DNA from: Roseobacter sp. MED193
GTDB taxonomy: Bacteria > Pseudomonadota > Alphaproteobacteria > Rhodobacterales > Rhodobacteraceae
Assembly (NCBI RefSeq): GCF_000152965.1
Contig: NZ_CH902583.1
Span: 4,032,219 to 4,096,218, forward strand
Reading direction: 5' to 3'
DNA: 64,000 nucleotides
The notes under the pieces are model-generated. The model did no database searches, was not told the DNA's origin, and was given only the letters and a program-made list of their open reading frames with translations. Each line of letters opens with the position of its first letter. The stretch's first letter is position 1. The translations under genes and the position numbers were made by a program. Positions 53,267 to 62,374 of the stretch are shown here, in pieces.

Positions 53267-54522
53267 TTCTCAATGATGAGGGCGTCGGCCCGCAGCTGCT
53301 CGATGAAGCTACTGGACAGGGATTCCAAACGTTGCTGTGTCAGGGCGTTTGCCACGGTTTCACGGGATTCCCCTTCGCCCAGTTCGGCGGTGCGCCCGCA
53401 AAGCATCAAGAGCATCAGCGTCTGCCCCTGGTTGCGGGTGAGAGTGAGCGAGGTCTCATTGGGGTCCAGCTTGGCCAGTTCAATCGCAATATCCTGCGGG
53501 ATTTCTGCGGGTACTAGACTTTGGCGGTCCAGCACCGCGGGATCTTGATCTTTGGCGATACCATACAGATCGTCACAGGTATCAATGCGATTTGCGATCT
53601 CCTGCCCAAGAGCCAAGGCCTCAGCGCTGCGCCCCCCTGGGATGTAATAGCTGGCGTATTCGATGGCAGAGTATCGTTGACGACTGCCGGTTACTTCCCG
53701 AACGCCGCGCATCTGGAACATAGCGACGGCGCCCTGCAAAGGCAGAGGTTCGGTGATCTCACCAGGATCAAGCGCAAGCACCACGGGCTGCAGTTGCGGC
53801 GGCAGTTTGGTCAGGTTCATCCAAGGCAGCCGTCCGCCGTTATTGCGGCTGTCAGAGGCTGAATACTGTGTGGCCGCAGAAGAAAAGGCAGCAAAACTGG
53901 TCAACTGGCCGACCTGATCAGTCAAGGCTTCCACCTGCTGCGCATTTTGTTCGTTGATGGGAACGATCAGCTCTGACAACAAGACCTGGACCCCGCCTGA
54001 TCCGGCCTGTCCCATGGCGCGGTCAATCTCCGCCTCCGTTGGTCGAGCACGGGACAAAAAGCGTGCGCCAATGTACTCGCGCCAGCCAATGCCGACCTTG
54101 GTAAAGTCGCGCACCGTTTCTGGATCGATACCGTTTTGTTTGAGAACCGTCAGGAATTCATTCAGCGACAGATTGGCCCGGCTGGCAAGCTCGGTCATGC
54201 CTGCGGTAATCTCTTCCTCACTTGGCGAAATGCCGACCTTGGCCAATTCCGCCAATTTAAGCCGATCTTTGATCAGTTCTTGGCGGGCCATGACCTCTGG
54301 ATCACCAGGGGTGCGCAGCACTCCCATGAACAGGGCACGTTGATTGAGCTCGTAATAGGTGATCGCGGCGTTATCGACGGTTACCGCGGGCGAAAACAGG
54401 CCCTGAGCAGCCAGTGGCACGGCTGTCGTGGAAAGCGCAAAGCCCAAAGTCATAGCGGCCGCTGTTCTAGAGAAGCTTCGGATCAAGGAAGCGGAGAAGG
54501 CCTGGGTCAAGATTGTCTGCAT
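53263..54522 (-). CDS. surA: Periplasmic chaperone/peptidyl-prolyl isomerase SurA
   Basis: This 419-residue exported protein has signal peptide region MQTILTQAFSASLIRSFSRT through LSTTAVPLAAQG. A SurA N-terminal domain follows (DRLKLAELAKVGISPSEEE) with one parvulin-like domain (VQVLLSELIVPINEQNAQQV). It carries unfolded outer-membrane proteins such as LptD to the Bam complex. The gene overlaps the end of lptD by 16 bp. The family is compact in alphaproteobacteria, often with a single PPIase domain, as here. Confidence 0.9.
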   Translation of the reverse strand: MQTILTQAFSASLIRSFSRTAAAMTLGFALSTTAVPLAAQGLFSPAVTVDNAAITYYELNQRALFMGVLRTPGDPEVMARQELIKDRLKLAELAKVGISPSEEEITAGMTELASRANLSLNEFLTVLKQNGIDPETVRDFTKVGIGWREYIGARFLSRARPTEAEIDRAMGQAGSGGVQVLLSELIVPINEQNAQQVEALTDQVGQLTSFAAFSSAATQYSASDSRNNGGRLPWMNLTKLPPQLQPVVLALDPGEITEPLPLQGAVAMFQMRGVREVTGSRQRYSAIEYASYYIPGGRSAEALALGQEIANRIDTCDDLYGIAKDQDPAVLDRQSLVPAEIPQDIAIELAKLDPNETSLTLTRNQGQTLMLLMLCGRTAELGEGESRETVANALTQQRLESLSSSFIEQLRADALIIEK

Positions 54523-56669
54523 GATCGCCTGTACTGTTTGCTGCCGTTATTGACTGAGAACCCGTTCATGGAAATTGAAAACCCAAAATCCGTAGAGGGA
54601 TCTACGCTTGTTGTTGAGGTATAGCGCCGGTTAACCGAAAGGTCGACCGTCACGCACTCGTTGCTATAGGCTAGGCCAAGGCCCGCTCGCGTTGCCCGCG
54701 CATCCGAAATATCATAGCGCAGGCTGGCGCTGGCTTTCCAGCCGGCAGAGACCTGATACGATCCATCAACCCATATCTCGGATGTCTCTGTGGTGCGATT
54801 TTCGCGTGGGTCGGTACCAAGCCAGAGATAGCTGCCGGAAACGGCCAGCGCATCCCGGTACCAGTCGCCGCGCACCTCTGCTTTGGAGAAGTTCAGGGAA
54901 TCGTTCAGCAGACCGCGCGCCGTCAGGGCGATGCCATCGTTGAACTTTAATTGCCCTGCCAAAAGCAGGTCTGATGTGGTGCCGCCAAGGCCGGAACTTT
55001 TAGTGTAACGGGTATCGGCATCCTGCCGGATAATCTGGCCAAGGCTGGCATAGGCCTGCCAGCCACTGCTGGCAAAGCGCGCCCAATTGACCCCGTAAGC
55101 GAGGCTCAAACCATCTTCACGCGCATCAGATGCTGGAAACCGCGACAGGGACAGCAGATTGCCCTGATCAAATTCCACATAGTTGCTTTCATCCTGAGCA
55201 ACGCTGTCTCCGATGACATTGCTCCAGCCCAATTGGACGATGGGTTCCAGATATTGCGCGGCGCCACTTGCATCAGTCTTGGACATCGGCAAGCGCAGGG
55301 TTAACGCAGATCGTGGGGTGATGCGCGAACTGTGCTCTGAGAAATAGGAATCGTCATAGGTGGTAAACCCATCAATCGCAGTGCCAAGCTCCCATTCAAG
55401 TTCGAAGCCTCTTGCAAGATGCCAACTGCGCCGCCAATCAAGATCTGCGGTGAGACGTCCGTGGTCGCGCCCGTTGGCTGAGGTCAAATTCCCCTCCAGA
55501 TCAGAGGTCCGGTTGTGGCCGTGCGCTTCCAGGGTCAACCTGGTCTCTCCGCCGATTGAGGTCGGGAAATAACGCTTCTGGTAGAAAACTTCGCCGATGG
55601 AAGAGGGGATCAGATCCTGGTTTTCACTGTCTCTGAGCGTTTTGAAATTGGTCAAAGCCGCGTACAGCAGGCTGTCGCGTGCGGATTTTGTCAGAGTAAC
55701 GTCTGATCTGAGGCGGTCCAGATCCGGCAGGCTGTAGTCGGCAATATAGGCGTCGTCTGATACGGTTTTGAGATCAAACTCAAGCTGGAAGTCACGCGGC
55801 AGATCAAATTGGCCGGTCGCAAAGAGGTAACCTCGATCTTCATCGGGTTGCAGATCATCGCGGGTAAAGGCGCCTTCGAGTCCAATGCTGCCATGCCGGA
55901 AGGCCTGACGGTACCGGGCATCCAAGGTTCTCGTGCGGCTAGAGATATAGGGCGACAACGTTAGATCGCGGCTATCCCCCAGTGTGAAGAAATAGGGGAT
56001 CTTTACCCCGGTTCCAAGATTCGATGTTGTCCGCGTCGAGGGCACTAGGAAGCCGCTGGTACGGTCCAGGTTGGGATCCGGAAGGCGCACTGCAGGGAAG
56101 TAGAAAACCGGCACGTCTAGAATTCTGACCTGGGCGTTCTCAAAATAGAGTTGTTGCTCGACTTGATCGTGGATGACGCGCTCGGCACGGATCTGCCACA
56201 GCGGTGGCTTGCCGTCATCGCAGACATGGCAAGAGGTCACGGAGGTTTTGTAGAGCTGGGTATAGCGTCCCCCCACACGGGTCATCTGCAAGGAGGCCAG
56301 TTGTAGCTGCTGCTTGAACACCATGCGCGCGCCAGTCAAGAGCCCGTCACGCAAGCTACGGTCCAGTTCTGCGGCATTGGCTAGGATCGTGACTTCGCCT
56401 CCCTGGTCAATTCGAATCGGCCCTTCAATCTTTAGGGTGCCACTGCCTTCTTCAAAGGTGACCTTTTGGGCCTGTAGTCGTACATCCCCTTGAAAGGCTT
56501 CGACATTTCCTTTTGCGATCAGTTGACGGTCGGGGGTGATGAACATCTGGTCGGCAACCAGAATTGCTGGGGTCTCCACCGAAGGGGCGGGACCGTCTTG
56601 CTGGGCCTGTGTCGGGGCCGCGATGGTCAGCCAAGGCAGAACCACCGAGAGCAATAGGGCTCGGCGCAT
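54507..56669 (-). CDS. lptD: LPS-assembly protein LptD
   Basis: This 720-residue outer-membrane beta-barrel delivers LPS to the cell surface. A signal peptide (MRRALLLSVVLPWLTIAAPTQA) is followed by an OstA-like periplasmic domain. The TSCHVCDDGKPPLW pair supplies cysteines for the LptD disulfide, and the barrel follows with alternating aromatic strands. C-terminal Cys residues (NECVTVDLS; RRSCRQS) could complete the disulfides. Start at the ATG 18 bp inside the longer reading, with GAGGA upstream, two bases after the lptG stop. Confidence 0.94.
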   Translation of the reverse strand: MRRALLLSVVLPWLTIAAPTQAQQDGPAPSVETPAILVADQMFITPDRQLIAKGNVEAFQGDVRLQAQKVTFEEGSGTLKIEGPIRIDQGGEVTILANAAELDRSLRDGLLTGARMVFKQQLQLASLQMTRVGGRYTQLYKTSVTSCHVCDDGKPPLWQIRAERVIHDQVEQQLYFENAQVRILDVPVFYFPAVRLPDPNLDRTSGFLVPSTRTTSNLGTGVKIPYFFTLGDSRDLTLSPYISSRTRTLDARYRQAFRHGSIGLEGAFTRDDLQPDEDRGYLFATGQFDLPRDFQLEFDLKTVSDDAYIADYSLPDLDRLRSDVTLTKSARDSLLYAALTNFKTLRDSENQDLIPSSIGEVFYQKRYFPTSIGGETRLTLEAHGHNRTSDLEGNLTSANGRDHGRLTADLDWRRSWHLARGFELEWELGTAIDGFTTYDDSYFSEHSSRITPRSALTLRLPMSKTDASGAAQYLEPIVQLGWSNVIGDSVAQDESNYVEFDQGNLLSLSRFPASDAREDGLSLAYGVNWARFASSGWQAYASLGQIIRQDADTRYTKSSGLGGTTSDLLLAGQLKFNDGIALTARGLLNDSLNFSKAEVRGDWYRDALAVSGSYLWLGTDPRENRTTETSEIWVDGSYQVSAGWKASASLRYDISDARATRAGLGLAYSNECVTVDLSVNRRYTSTTSVDPSTDFGFSISMNGFSVNNGSKQYRRSCRQS

Positions 56670-56670
56670 G

Positions 56671-57774
56671 TTATCCGTCCTCAGCATGTAATAGCAGTCC
56701 CATCGTCAACAAAATTGAAGCCACAGGTGGTGCCCAAGCGGCCAGGGCCACCGGAATCTGGCCATTTTCCCCCAAAATTTGCGCAAAATTTCGAACAAAG
56801 TACAGCCCAAAGCCCAATAAAACAGCAGTCAGCACCGCAAGGCCTGTACCGCCAAATCGCGTATGCCGCATGGTGAAGGCTGCACCAACCAATACCATTG
56901 CAATGAGGAAAAGCGGCCGCGCCAGCTCCACCTGATACCAGACCTGATAGCGTTTCGTCGAAAAGCCTGCCTGGGCAAGATCGCGAATGGTCGTGGGCAG
57001 ATCATAGACAGATATCCCATCCGCAGATCCCAAGCGGTCCCGAATGCGATCTTGGGTCAGCGTGGTCGGCAGGCGCAGGGTCTCATGGGTTGCCGCAGAA
57101 CGTTCGGGGTTAAGGCCGGCCGTCATATGCCAGGCCTTGGCCTTGTGCAGTAGCCATTCCTCCCCATCCAATCGGGCGCTTTCAGCAATGATCTGTCGGA
57201 TAGGACCACCCTGTGGCGCGTAGGCTAGGATGGTGACATCATACAAAACGATATTGTCGCTGCCGCCACCATAAGAGGACGCGTGGATTACGGACTGACC
57301 GCTAGGGCTTCCCTGGCGCAGCCAAAGCCCCTCCCCTGAAAACGACAGGGCAGAGGGCCCGCCGGTACGGTAAGTGTCCGCCAGGGTCTTGGACAGGTTG
57401 GTTGTGGCGGCAACGATTGGGTTCAGCGTGCTCACCGCCAGTATCCCCAACAGACCCGCGACCAGAACCGGTGCTGCCAAGGCGCGGATGCCGGAGCGCC
57501 CGATTGCTCGGGTCACAACCAATTCGCTGCTCCGGGCCAGACCAACAAAAAGGACAATGGTGGTGAGGATCATGATGAGTGGCAGGAACTCACTGAGAGC
57601 AGCAGGGGCATTGAGCAGGGTTAATCCTACTATTTCACTGGCACTGACATCAAATTCATCAAAGCGACGGATCTGCTCATTCAGGTCAATCAGCATAACC
57701 AGGGTCATCAACACGCCGCAGATAACGGCAAACCACTGCAAAAACCGTCTGGCATAGTAGAGATCTAGCTTCAT
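56671..57774 (-). CDS. lptG: LPS export permease LptG
   Basis: This 367-residue inner-membrane permease of the LptB2FG transporter has six helices, three at each end (MKLDLYYARRFLQWFAVICG at the start; FLIAMVLVGAAFTMRHTRFGG near the end). A periplasmic jellyroll domain lies between them. It overlaps lptF by 4 bp and abuts lptD, so the export chain is encoded in order. The ATPase LptB is not in this window. Confidence 0.95.
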   Translation of the reverse strand: MKLDLYYARRFLQWFAVICGVLMTLVMLIDLNEQIRRFDEFDVSASEIVGLTLLNAPAALSEFLPLIMILTTIVLFVGLARSSELVVTRAIGRSGIRALAAPVLVAGLLGILAVSTLNPIVAATTNLSKTLADTYRTGGPSALSFSGEGLWLRQGSPSGQSVIHASSYGGGSDNIVLYDVTILAYAPQGGPIRQIIAESARLDGEEWLLHKAKAWHMTAGLNPERSAATHETLRLPTTLTQDRIRDRLGSADGISVYDLPTTIRDLAQAGFSTKRYQVWYQVELARPLFLIAMVLVGAAFTMRHTRFGGTGLAVLTAVLLGFGLYFVRNFAQILGENGQIPVALAAWAPPVASILLTMGLLLHAEDG

Positions 57775-58934
57775 GACCCAGCCTTTTGCTGTCCAGTTGC
57801 GCCGCCCGGGGCATAGTGTTGCGGTGCGCGTTGGCGCGGTGTCAGCGGATGGGCCGCCAGTTGCAGGAACCCAACCGCAATGGCCAGGCCAATAAAGGCC
57901 GGCAGGTAGATCAACAGCCAGAGATCGGGATTGCTGCGCACCGGTTCCGAGACCACGCCGCGCAGCCCTTCAACAAGGATCAGCAACAAAAAGGCCACAA
58001 GCGCCTGACGCCAGACGCCCAGGCGGGAGTAGGACCCAAGCATAAGCGTTGAGAACCCGATGAGTGCCACTGCGACGCAGATAAGCGCACGCGCAAACCG
58101 CAGGTGGAATTCCTCTGCCAACGCTCCTCGGCTATACCCTTCGGTCAGGCTGATGTTTTCGCGGTCTTGCAGGAGTTCCCAACTGGAAATTTCACGGATG
58201 TTGCGTATCGCGGCCGTACTCTGGTTTGCCAAAGAGCTGATATCATAAGAGAAGTCAGAAAAGTTGGTCGTGGAAAGTTGCTGTGTCCGATGCTCCAGGC
58301 GCTGTGCCATGCCATTTACCATAATCAGGTGCGTGTTCTCTCCATCGCGCACCAAGAAAGCCCGTGCCCCTGTGTAGGTCATGGTTTGGTTAGGATCGCG
58401 TCGGTCAGACAGGAAGACATCATTGAGCGTGCCATTGCTGTCGATTTGGCGAATATAGAAAGTCACTCCTTTGACCGGGTGGAGGAAATGCCCTTCTGTC
58501 AGCAGCTTAGCTGTAACGTTACGAGAGACCTCCTGCTCGCGCAGCGCCAGTTGGCTGATTGAACTAGGTAACAGGAAATGAGTAAGCACCGACATCATAA
58601 GGGCAGTAATCACGCCAAAGGCCAGCGCGGGGCGCGCCATTTGCCAGGGGCTGGTTCCTGTGGCCCGCAAGACGGTCAGCTCGCTCTCGCTTTGCAGTCT
58701 ATTGGTCACCCAGACGGCGGAGGCGAAAACCGCCACAGGTAGCACCATGCGGATCAAGTTAGGCAGGGCGAGGGCCGTAAATTCTAGAAAAACAATCGCG
58801 GTTTGCCCGTCTCCGATGAGGCGGTCAAATAGCACCACCGCCCGGTTGACCCAGAAGACGGCGACCAGAATAAGCGCAAAGAAGCTGAAAAACAGCAGGT
58901 ATTGCGACAGGACATATCTGTCAAAGCGTGACAC
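57771..58934 (-). CDS. lptF: LPS export permease LptF
   Basis: This 387-residue partner of LptG has the same 3+3 helix layout, with MSRFDRYVLSQYLLFFSFFA opening and FARALICVAVALIGFSTLMLG in the second half. VTNRLQSESELTVLRATGTSPWQ is the cytoplasmic coupling region that contacts LptB. It is the first gene of the minus-strand cluster and divergent from pepA (229-bp gap, likely promoters both ways). Confidence 0.94.
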   Translation of the reverse strand: MSRFDRYVLSQYLLFFSFFALILVAVFWVNRAVVLFDRLIGDGQTAIVFLEFTALALPNLIRMVLPVAVFASAVWVTNRLQSESELTVLRATGTSPWQMARPALAFGVITALMMSVLTHFLLPSSISQLALREQEVSRNVTAKLLTEGHFLHPVKGVTFYIRQIDSNGTLNDVFLSDRRDPNQTMTYTGARAFLVRDGENTHLIMVNGMAQRLEHRTQQLSTTNFSDFSYDISSLANQSTAAIRNIREISSWELLQDRENISLTEGYSRGALAEEFHLRFARALICVAVALIGFSTLMLGSYSRLGVWRQALVAFLLLILVEGLRGVVSEPVRSNPDLWLLIYLPAFIGLAIAVGFLQLAAHPLTPRQRAPQHYAPGGATGQQKAGS

Positions 58935-59163
58935 TTGATCCCCCCAGATCCTGCCATTGTCATTTTGCAGAACCTTAGAGGAATTGTTTCACGGGGAAAA
59001 CTGCTATCTGCGTGATTTCTGAGGTCAAACGCAGGTTTGGCGGGTTGGTGCCGAGCGCGATTGCCCGCAGGCTGATTGTCTCTGGGGGCTGGCTATTGTG
59101 CGGAGCGCAAGTTATTTATCGGGAAATATAACAAGACCTCATTCCGACAGGAGCCTCCACACC

Positions 59164-60639
59164 ATGAGCACCATGCCAGCCATCCGTTTTGCAGATTACG
59201 ATCCAAAGGCCCTTTCAGGGATGACTGGCCATGTGGTTGTTCTGGTGACCCCAGAAGGTGTGATGGATCAGGCGGCACGCAGCGCAAACCGGCTGACCAA
59301 GGGGGCCTTGGCGCGTTTGATTGCAGATGCCGGGTTTGCAAAACATAAATCCGGCACCGTGATCACGCTCCAATGGCCCACGGGGATGGCAGCTGAGGCT
59401 CTGCATGTTCTGGTGCTTTCGCGTCGCCTAACCCCTGTTGAGGCGCGCCAGGCTGGGGCGAAACTGGTCGCGGCTGCGCCAGACCAATCCATGATTGTCA
59501 TGGCAGGTTCTATCCCCAAGGCTGCTGAGTTGGCGATGGGAATGGCCCTGCGCAGCTATGGGTTTGACAACCACAAGGCCCTGAAAGACCCCAAACCTGC
59601 GGCTGAGATCACCATCGCGCATAAGGCTTTCGATGAGATGGCAGCGACCTATGCGCCCCTGGCTGCGGTGGCCGAAGGCGTGCACATGACCCGCGATCTG
59701 GTCAATGAGCCCGCGAATGTTCTGACCACCGTCGAATTTGCCCGCCGGATTGAGGAAATGTCCGAAATTGGACTTGAGATCGAAATTCTGGACGAGGCGC
59801 AGCTGGAAGAACTTGGCATGGGAGCGTTGCTCTGTGTTGGCCAAGGGTCCGACAGCCCTTCTAAGGTTGCGATCATGAACTGGAAAGGCGGTGCCGAGGG
59901 GGAGGCACCGCTGGCCTTGGTTGGCAAAGGCGTGGTCTTTGACACGGGTGGGATTTCGCTGAAACCCGCTGCTGGTATGGAAGACATGACCATGGATATG
60001 GGCGGCGCCGGTGTGGTTGTTGGCACCATGAAAGCGCTGGCTCTGCGCAAGGCCCGCGCCAATGTTGTTGGGCTGGTTGGTCTGGTGGAGAATATGCCCT
60101 CGGGCAATGCCACCCGTCCTGGCGACGTGGTGAAATCCATGAAGGGCGATACTGTTGAGGTGATCAATACAGATGCCGAGGGACGCTTGGTGCTTTGCGA
60201 TGTGCTTTGGTACGCGCAGGAGCGGTTCAATCCCTGTGGCGTTATTGATCTGGCCACCTTGACTGGGGCGGTGATTATTGGGCTTGGACATGAAAACGCG
60301 GGGGTTTTCTCCAATGATGATACCCTGTGCAATGGTTTCCTTAAGGCCGCGAAGGCGACCGACGAAGGTGCCTGGCGGATGCCTCTGGGGCAGGCCTATG
60401 ACGATCAGCTGAAATCCCGAATTGCCGATATGAAAAACGTCGGTGGCCGCCCAGCCGGTTCGATCACTGCGGCGCAATTCCTCAAACGTTTTATCAAGGA
60501 TGACATGCCCTGGATTCACCTGGATATTGCTGGTGTCGCCTCGGTGAAATCGGCCACTTCTTATGCCCCCAAAGGTGCCACAGGCTGGGGCGTCATGGCG
60601 CTGGACCGTCTGGTGCAAGATCGTTTCGAGGCGGAGTGA
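59164..60639 (+). CDS. pepA: Leucyl aminopeptidase PepA
   Basis: This 491-residue M17 dizinc/dimanganese aminopeptidase frees N-terminal residues and in some bacteria binds DNA. The M17 signature NTDAEGRLVLCDVLWYAQE is complete, with the metal-binding stretch VVFDTGGISLKPAAGMEDMTMD and catalytic Lys/Arg in the family loops. Start at MSTMPAIRFADYD with AGGAG upstream. Followed 7 bp later by holC. Confidence 0.96.
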   Translation: MSTMPAIRFADYDPKALSGMTGHVVVLVTPEGVMDQAARSANRLTKGALARLIADAGFAKHKSGTVITLQWPTGMAAEALHVLVLSRRLTPVEARQAGAKLVAAAPDQSMIVMAGSIPKAAELAMGMALRSYGFDNHKALKDPKPAAEITIAHKAFDEMAATYAPLAAVAEGVHMTRDLVNEPANVLTTVEFARRIEEMSEIGLEIEILDEAQLEELGMGALLCVGQGSDSPSKVAIMNWKGGAEGEAPLALVGKGVVFDTGGISLKPAAGMEDMTMDMGGAGVVVGTMKALALRKARANVVGLVGLVENMPSGNATRPGDVVKSMKGDTVEVINTDAEGRLVLCDVLWYAQERFNPCGVIDLATLTGAVIIGLGHENAGVFSNDDTLCNGFLKAAKATDEGAWRMPLGQAYDDQLKSRIADMKNVGGRPAGSITAAQFLKRFIKDDMPWIHLDIAGVASVKSATSYAPKGATGWGVMALDRLVQDRFEAE

Positions 60640-60646
60640 ACCCAGC

Positions 60647-61105
60647 ATGGGGTCTGCCTATTTTTATCACCTGACCCAGCGCCCTTTGCAGGAGACCTTA
60701 CCGGTCTTACTGCAAAAAGCGCGCGGTGCTGGCTGGCGCATCGCGGTGCGTGGCCAGCAGGCAGACCGGATGAGCTGGCTGGACGAGGTCCTCTGGCAGG
60801 GTAGTGCCGACAGTTTCCTGGCGCATGGGCTGGCGGGTGGCCCCCATGACGCCCTGCAACCGATTTTGCTGACCACCACGCAGGACAGCGCCAACCAGCC
60901 GGAGTGTCTGATGACGGTGGATGGCGCTGAAGTGACAGCTGCGGAAGTTCAGGCGCTGGAGCGGGTTTGCATACTGTTTGATGGCAATAATGAAACGGCG
61001 CTTCAGCAGGCGCGCAGCCAATGGAAGAGCCTGACAGGCGCGGGATGCTCCGCGCAGTATTGGTCGGAGGAAACAGGGCGGTGGGAAAAGAAGGCTGAGG
61101 CTTGA
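60647..61105 (+). CDS. holC: DNA polymerase III chi subunit
   Basis: This 152-residue HolC-family protein contains FYHLTQRPLQETLPVLLQKARGAGWRIAVRG, MSWLDEVLWQGSADSFLAHGL and PILLTTTQDSANQPECLMTVDG. Chi links the clamp-loader to SSB. Its position directly behind pepA is the standard one. Start at MGSAYFYHL; the longer reading only runs back into pepA. Confidence 0.93.
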   Translation: MGSAYFYHLTQRPLQETLPVLLQKARGAGWRIAVRGQQADRMSWLDEVLWQGSADSFLAHGLAGGPHDALQPILLTTTQDSANQPECLMTVDGAEVTAAEVQALERVCILFDGNNETALQQARSQWKSLTGAGCSAQYWSEETGRWEKKAEA

Positions 61106-61130
61106 AAGAATAGTTCAAGCCCAGGCCGAA

Positions 61131-61712
61131 CTAGCGGGTGAGGACCAGCGCGCCATTGCGGATTTCTATGCTGGACCAACGTTGCAGATAGGTCATGCCC
61201 AGCAAGGACTTATCCATTTCGCCCTGGTTGACCGAAACCCGTAAATTCCGATCGCGGATCTCACCTAGGGCCACCTCATCAACTCGAACTGATGCAGTGC
61301 GTACCACGCCATTGGCGGTATTCGCCCGACCTAGATAGGCAAGCTTCTCTGGCACTAGCCCGGCCCGCCTTGCATCCGCCGTGCTTAGCACCACTTCGCT
61401 GGCACCGGTATCCACGAGGAACTCTATCTGCGCGCCATTGACTGTGAGTGTGAGATAGTAGTGCCCATCCTGCGACCGGGGCACCGTCACCCGCCCGGCC
61501 TCATTCATCACTGATTGCTGGGGGCGCACTGTCTGGCGAATGTCGTCCCACAGGCCATAGCCTGCAATAACCCCCAGAAAGATAAAGGCCCATATCGCCA
61601 GTTGTTGCAGGGTGGTGCTCAGATTCTGTCGGGTTTGCACAAAGACCCAGGACCCTACTGCGCAGAGCAGCAACAGAAGGTATAGCAGACGTCCATAATC
61701 TAGATCTTCCAT
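61131..61712 (-). CDS. Retropepsin-like aspartic protease, TIGR02281 type
   Basis: This 193-residue membrane protein has two N-terminal helices (about 8-24 and 32-50) and a single-chain retropepsin half-domain with catalytic motif FLVDTGASEVVLS, followed by VRVDEVALGEIRDRNLRVSV and LLGMTYLQRWSSIEI. Such proteases work as dimers; substrates are unknown. It is transcribed toward holC, downstream of marC. Confidence 0.88.
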   Translation of the reverse strand: MEDLDYGRLLYLLLLLCAVGSWVFVQTRQNLSTTLQQLAIWAFIFLGVIAGYGLWDDIRQTVRPQQSVMNEAGRVTVPRSQDGHYYLTLTVNGAQIEFLVDTGASEVVLSTADARRAGLVPEKLAYLGRANTANGVVRTASVRVDEVALGEIRDRNLRVSVNQGEMDKSLLGMTYLQRWSSIEIRNGALVLTR

Positions 61713-61750
61713 GGGCCTCTCTTACGTCCTTTTGCGGCTTTTGGCCTTGT

Positions 61751-62374
61751 TTAGCTGGCAAAGCCAAAATCGCGCAGCCCGTCCAGGACAAACTGCACCG
61801 ACAGGGCCGCCAGCAACATCCCTAAAAGCCGGGTCACCACATTGATTCCCGTCTTGCCCAGGGCGCGCTCAAACAGGCCAGAGGAGAGGAACATGGCCAA
61901 CATCACGATCAAGACTGCAACAACCACGCACATCACCAAGGCAAAGCCTTCCAGCCCAGGCTTTTGCCCTGACAAAAGGATCACGGTGGCAATGGAGCCT
62001 GGGCCTGCGATCAACGGGATCGAGAGGGGGAATACAGAAGGATCATCGGCTTCTACGGCCTCTTCGCCCTGGTTTTCCCGCCTCTTGGTGCGACGCTCAA
62101 ACAACATGTCCAGCGCGGTGATAAACAGTAGCACGCCGCCTGCGACGCGGAAGGCGGCCATGGAAATGCCCGCAAACCCCAGCACAGCCTCGCCAAAGGC
62201 GGCAAAGAGCGCCAGCAGAAACATGGCGGTAAAGGCGGCGCGGATGGCGATCGAGCGCCGCTCTTGCGCGGTCGCGCCTTGGGTCAGTGCCAAGAAGATC
62301 GGGGTGAGGCCAATGGGATCAATGATCACAAAGAGCGTCACAAAAGAGGTGATCAAAAAGGCAGTGTCGATCAT
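61751..62374 (-). CDS. MarC-family inner-membrane protein
   Basis: This 207-residue six-helix protein of the MarC/YhgN family contains FVTLFVIIDPIGLTPIFLALTQGA and ATAQERRSIAIRAAFTAMFLL, then PSVFPLSIPLIAGPGSIATVILLSG. Despite the name, MarC members have not been shown to give drug resistance. Its ATG overlaps the stop of the upstream ABC-F gene (ATGA), suggesting co-expression. Confidence 0.9.
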   Translation of the reverse strand: MIDTAFLITSFVTLFVIIDPIGLTPIFLALTQGATAQERRSIAIRAAFTAMFLLALFAAFGEAVLGFAGISMAAFRVAGGVLLFITALDMLFERRTKRRENQGEEAVEADDPSVFPLSIPLIAGPGSIATVILLSGQKPGLEGFALVMCVVVAVLIVMLAMFLSSGLFERALGKTGINVVTRLLGMLLAALSVQFVLDGLRDFGFAS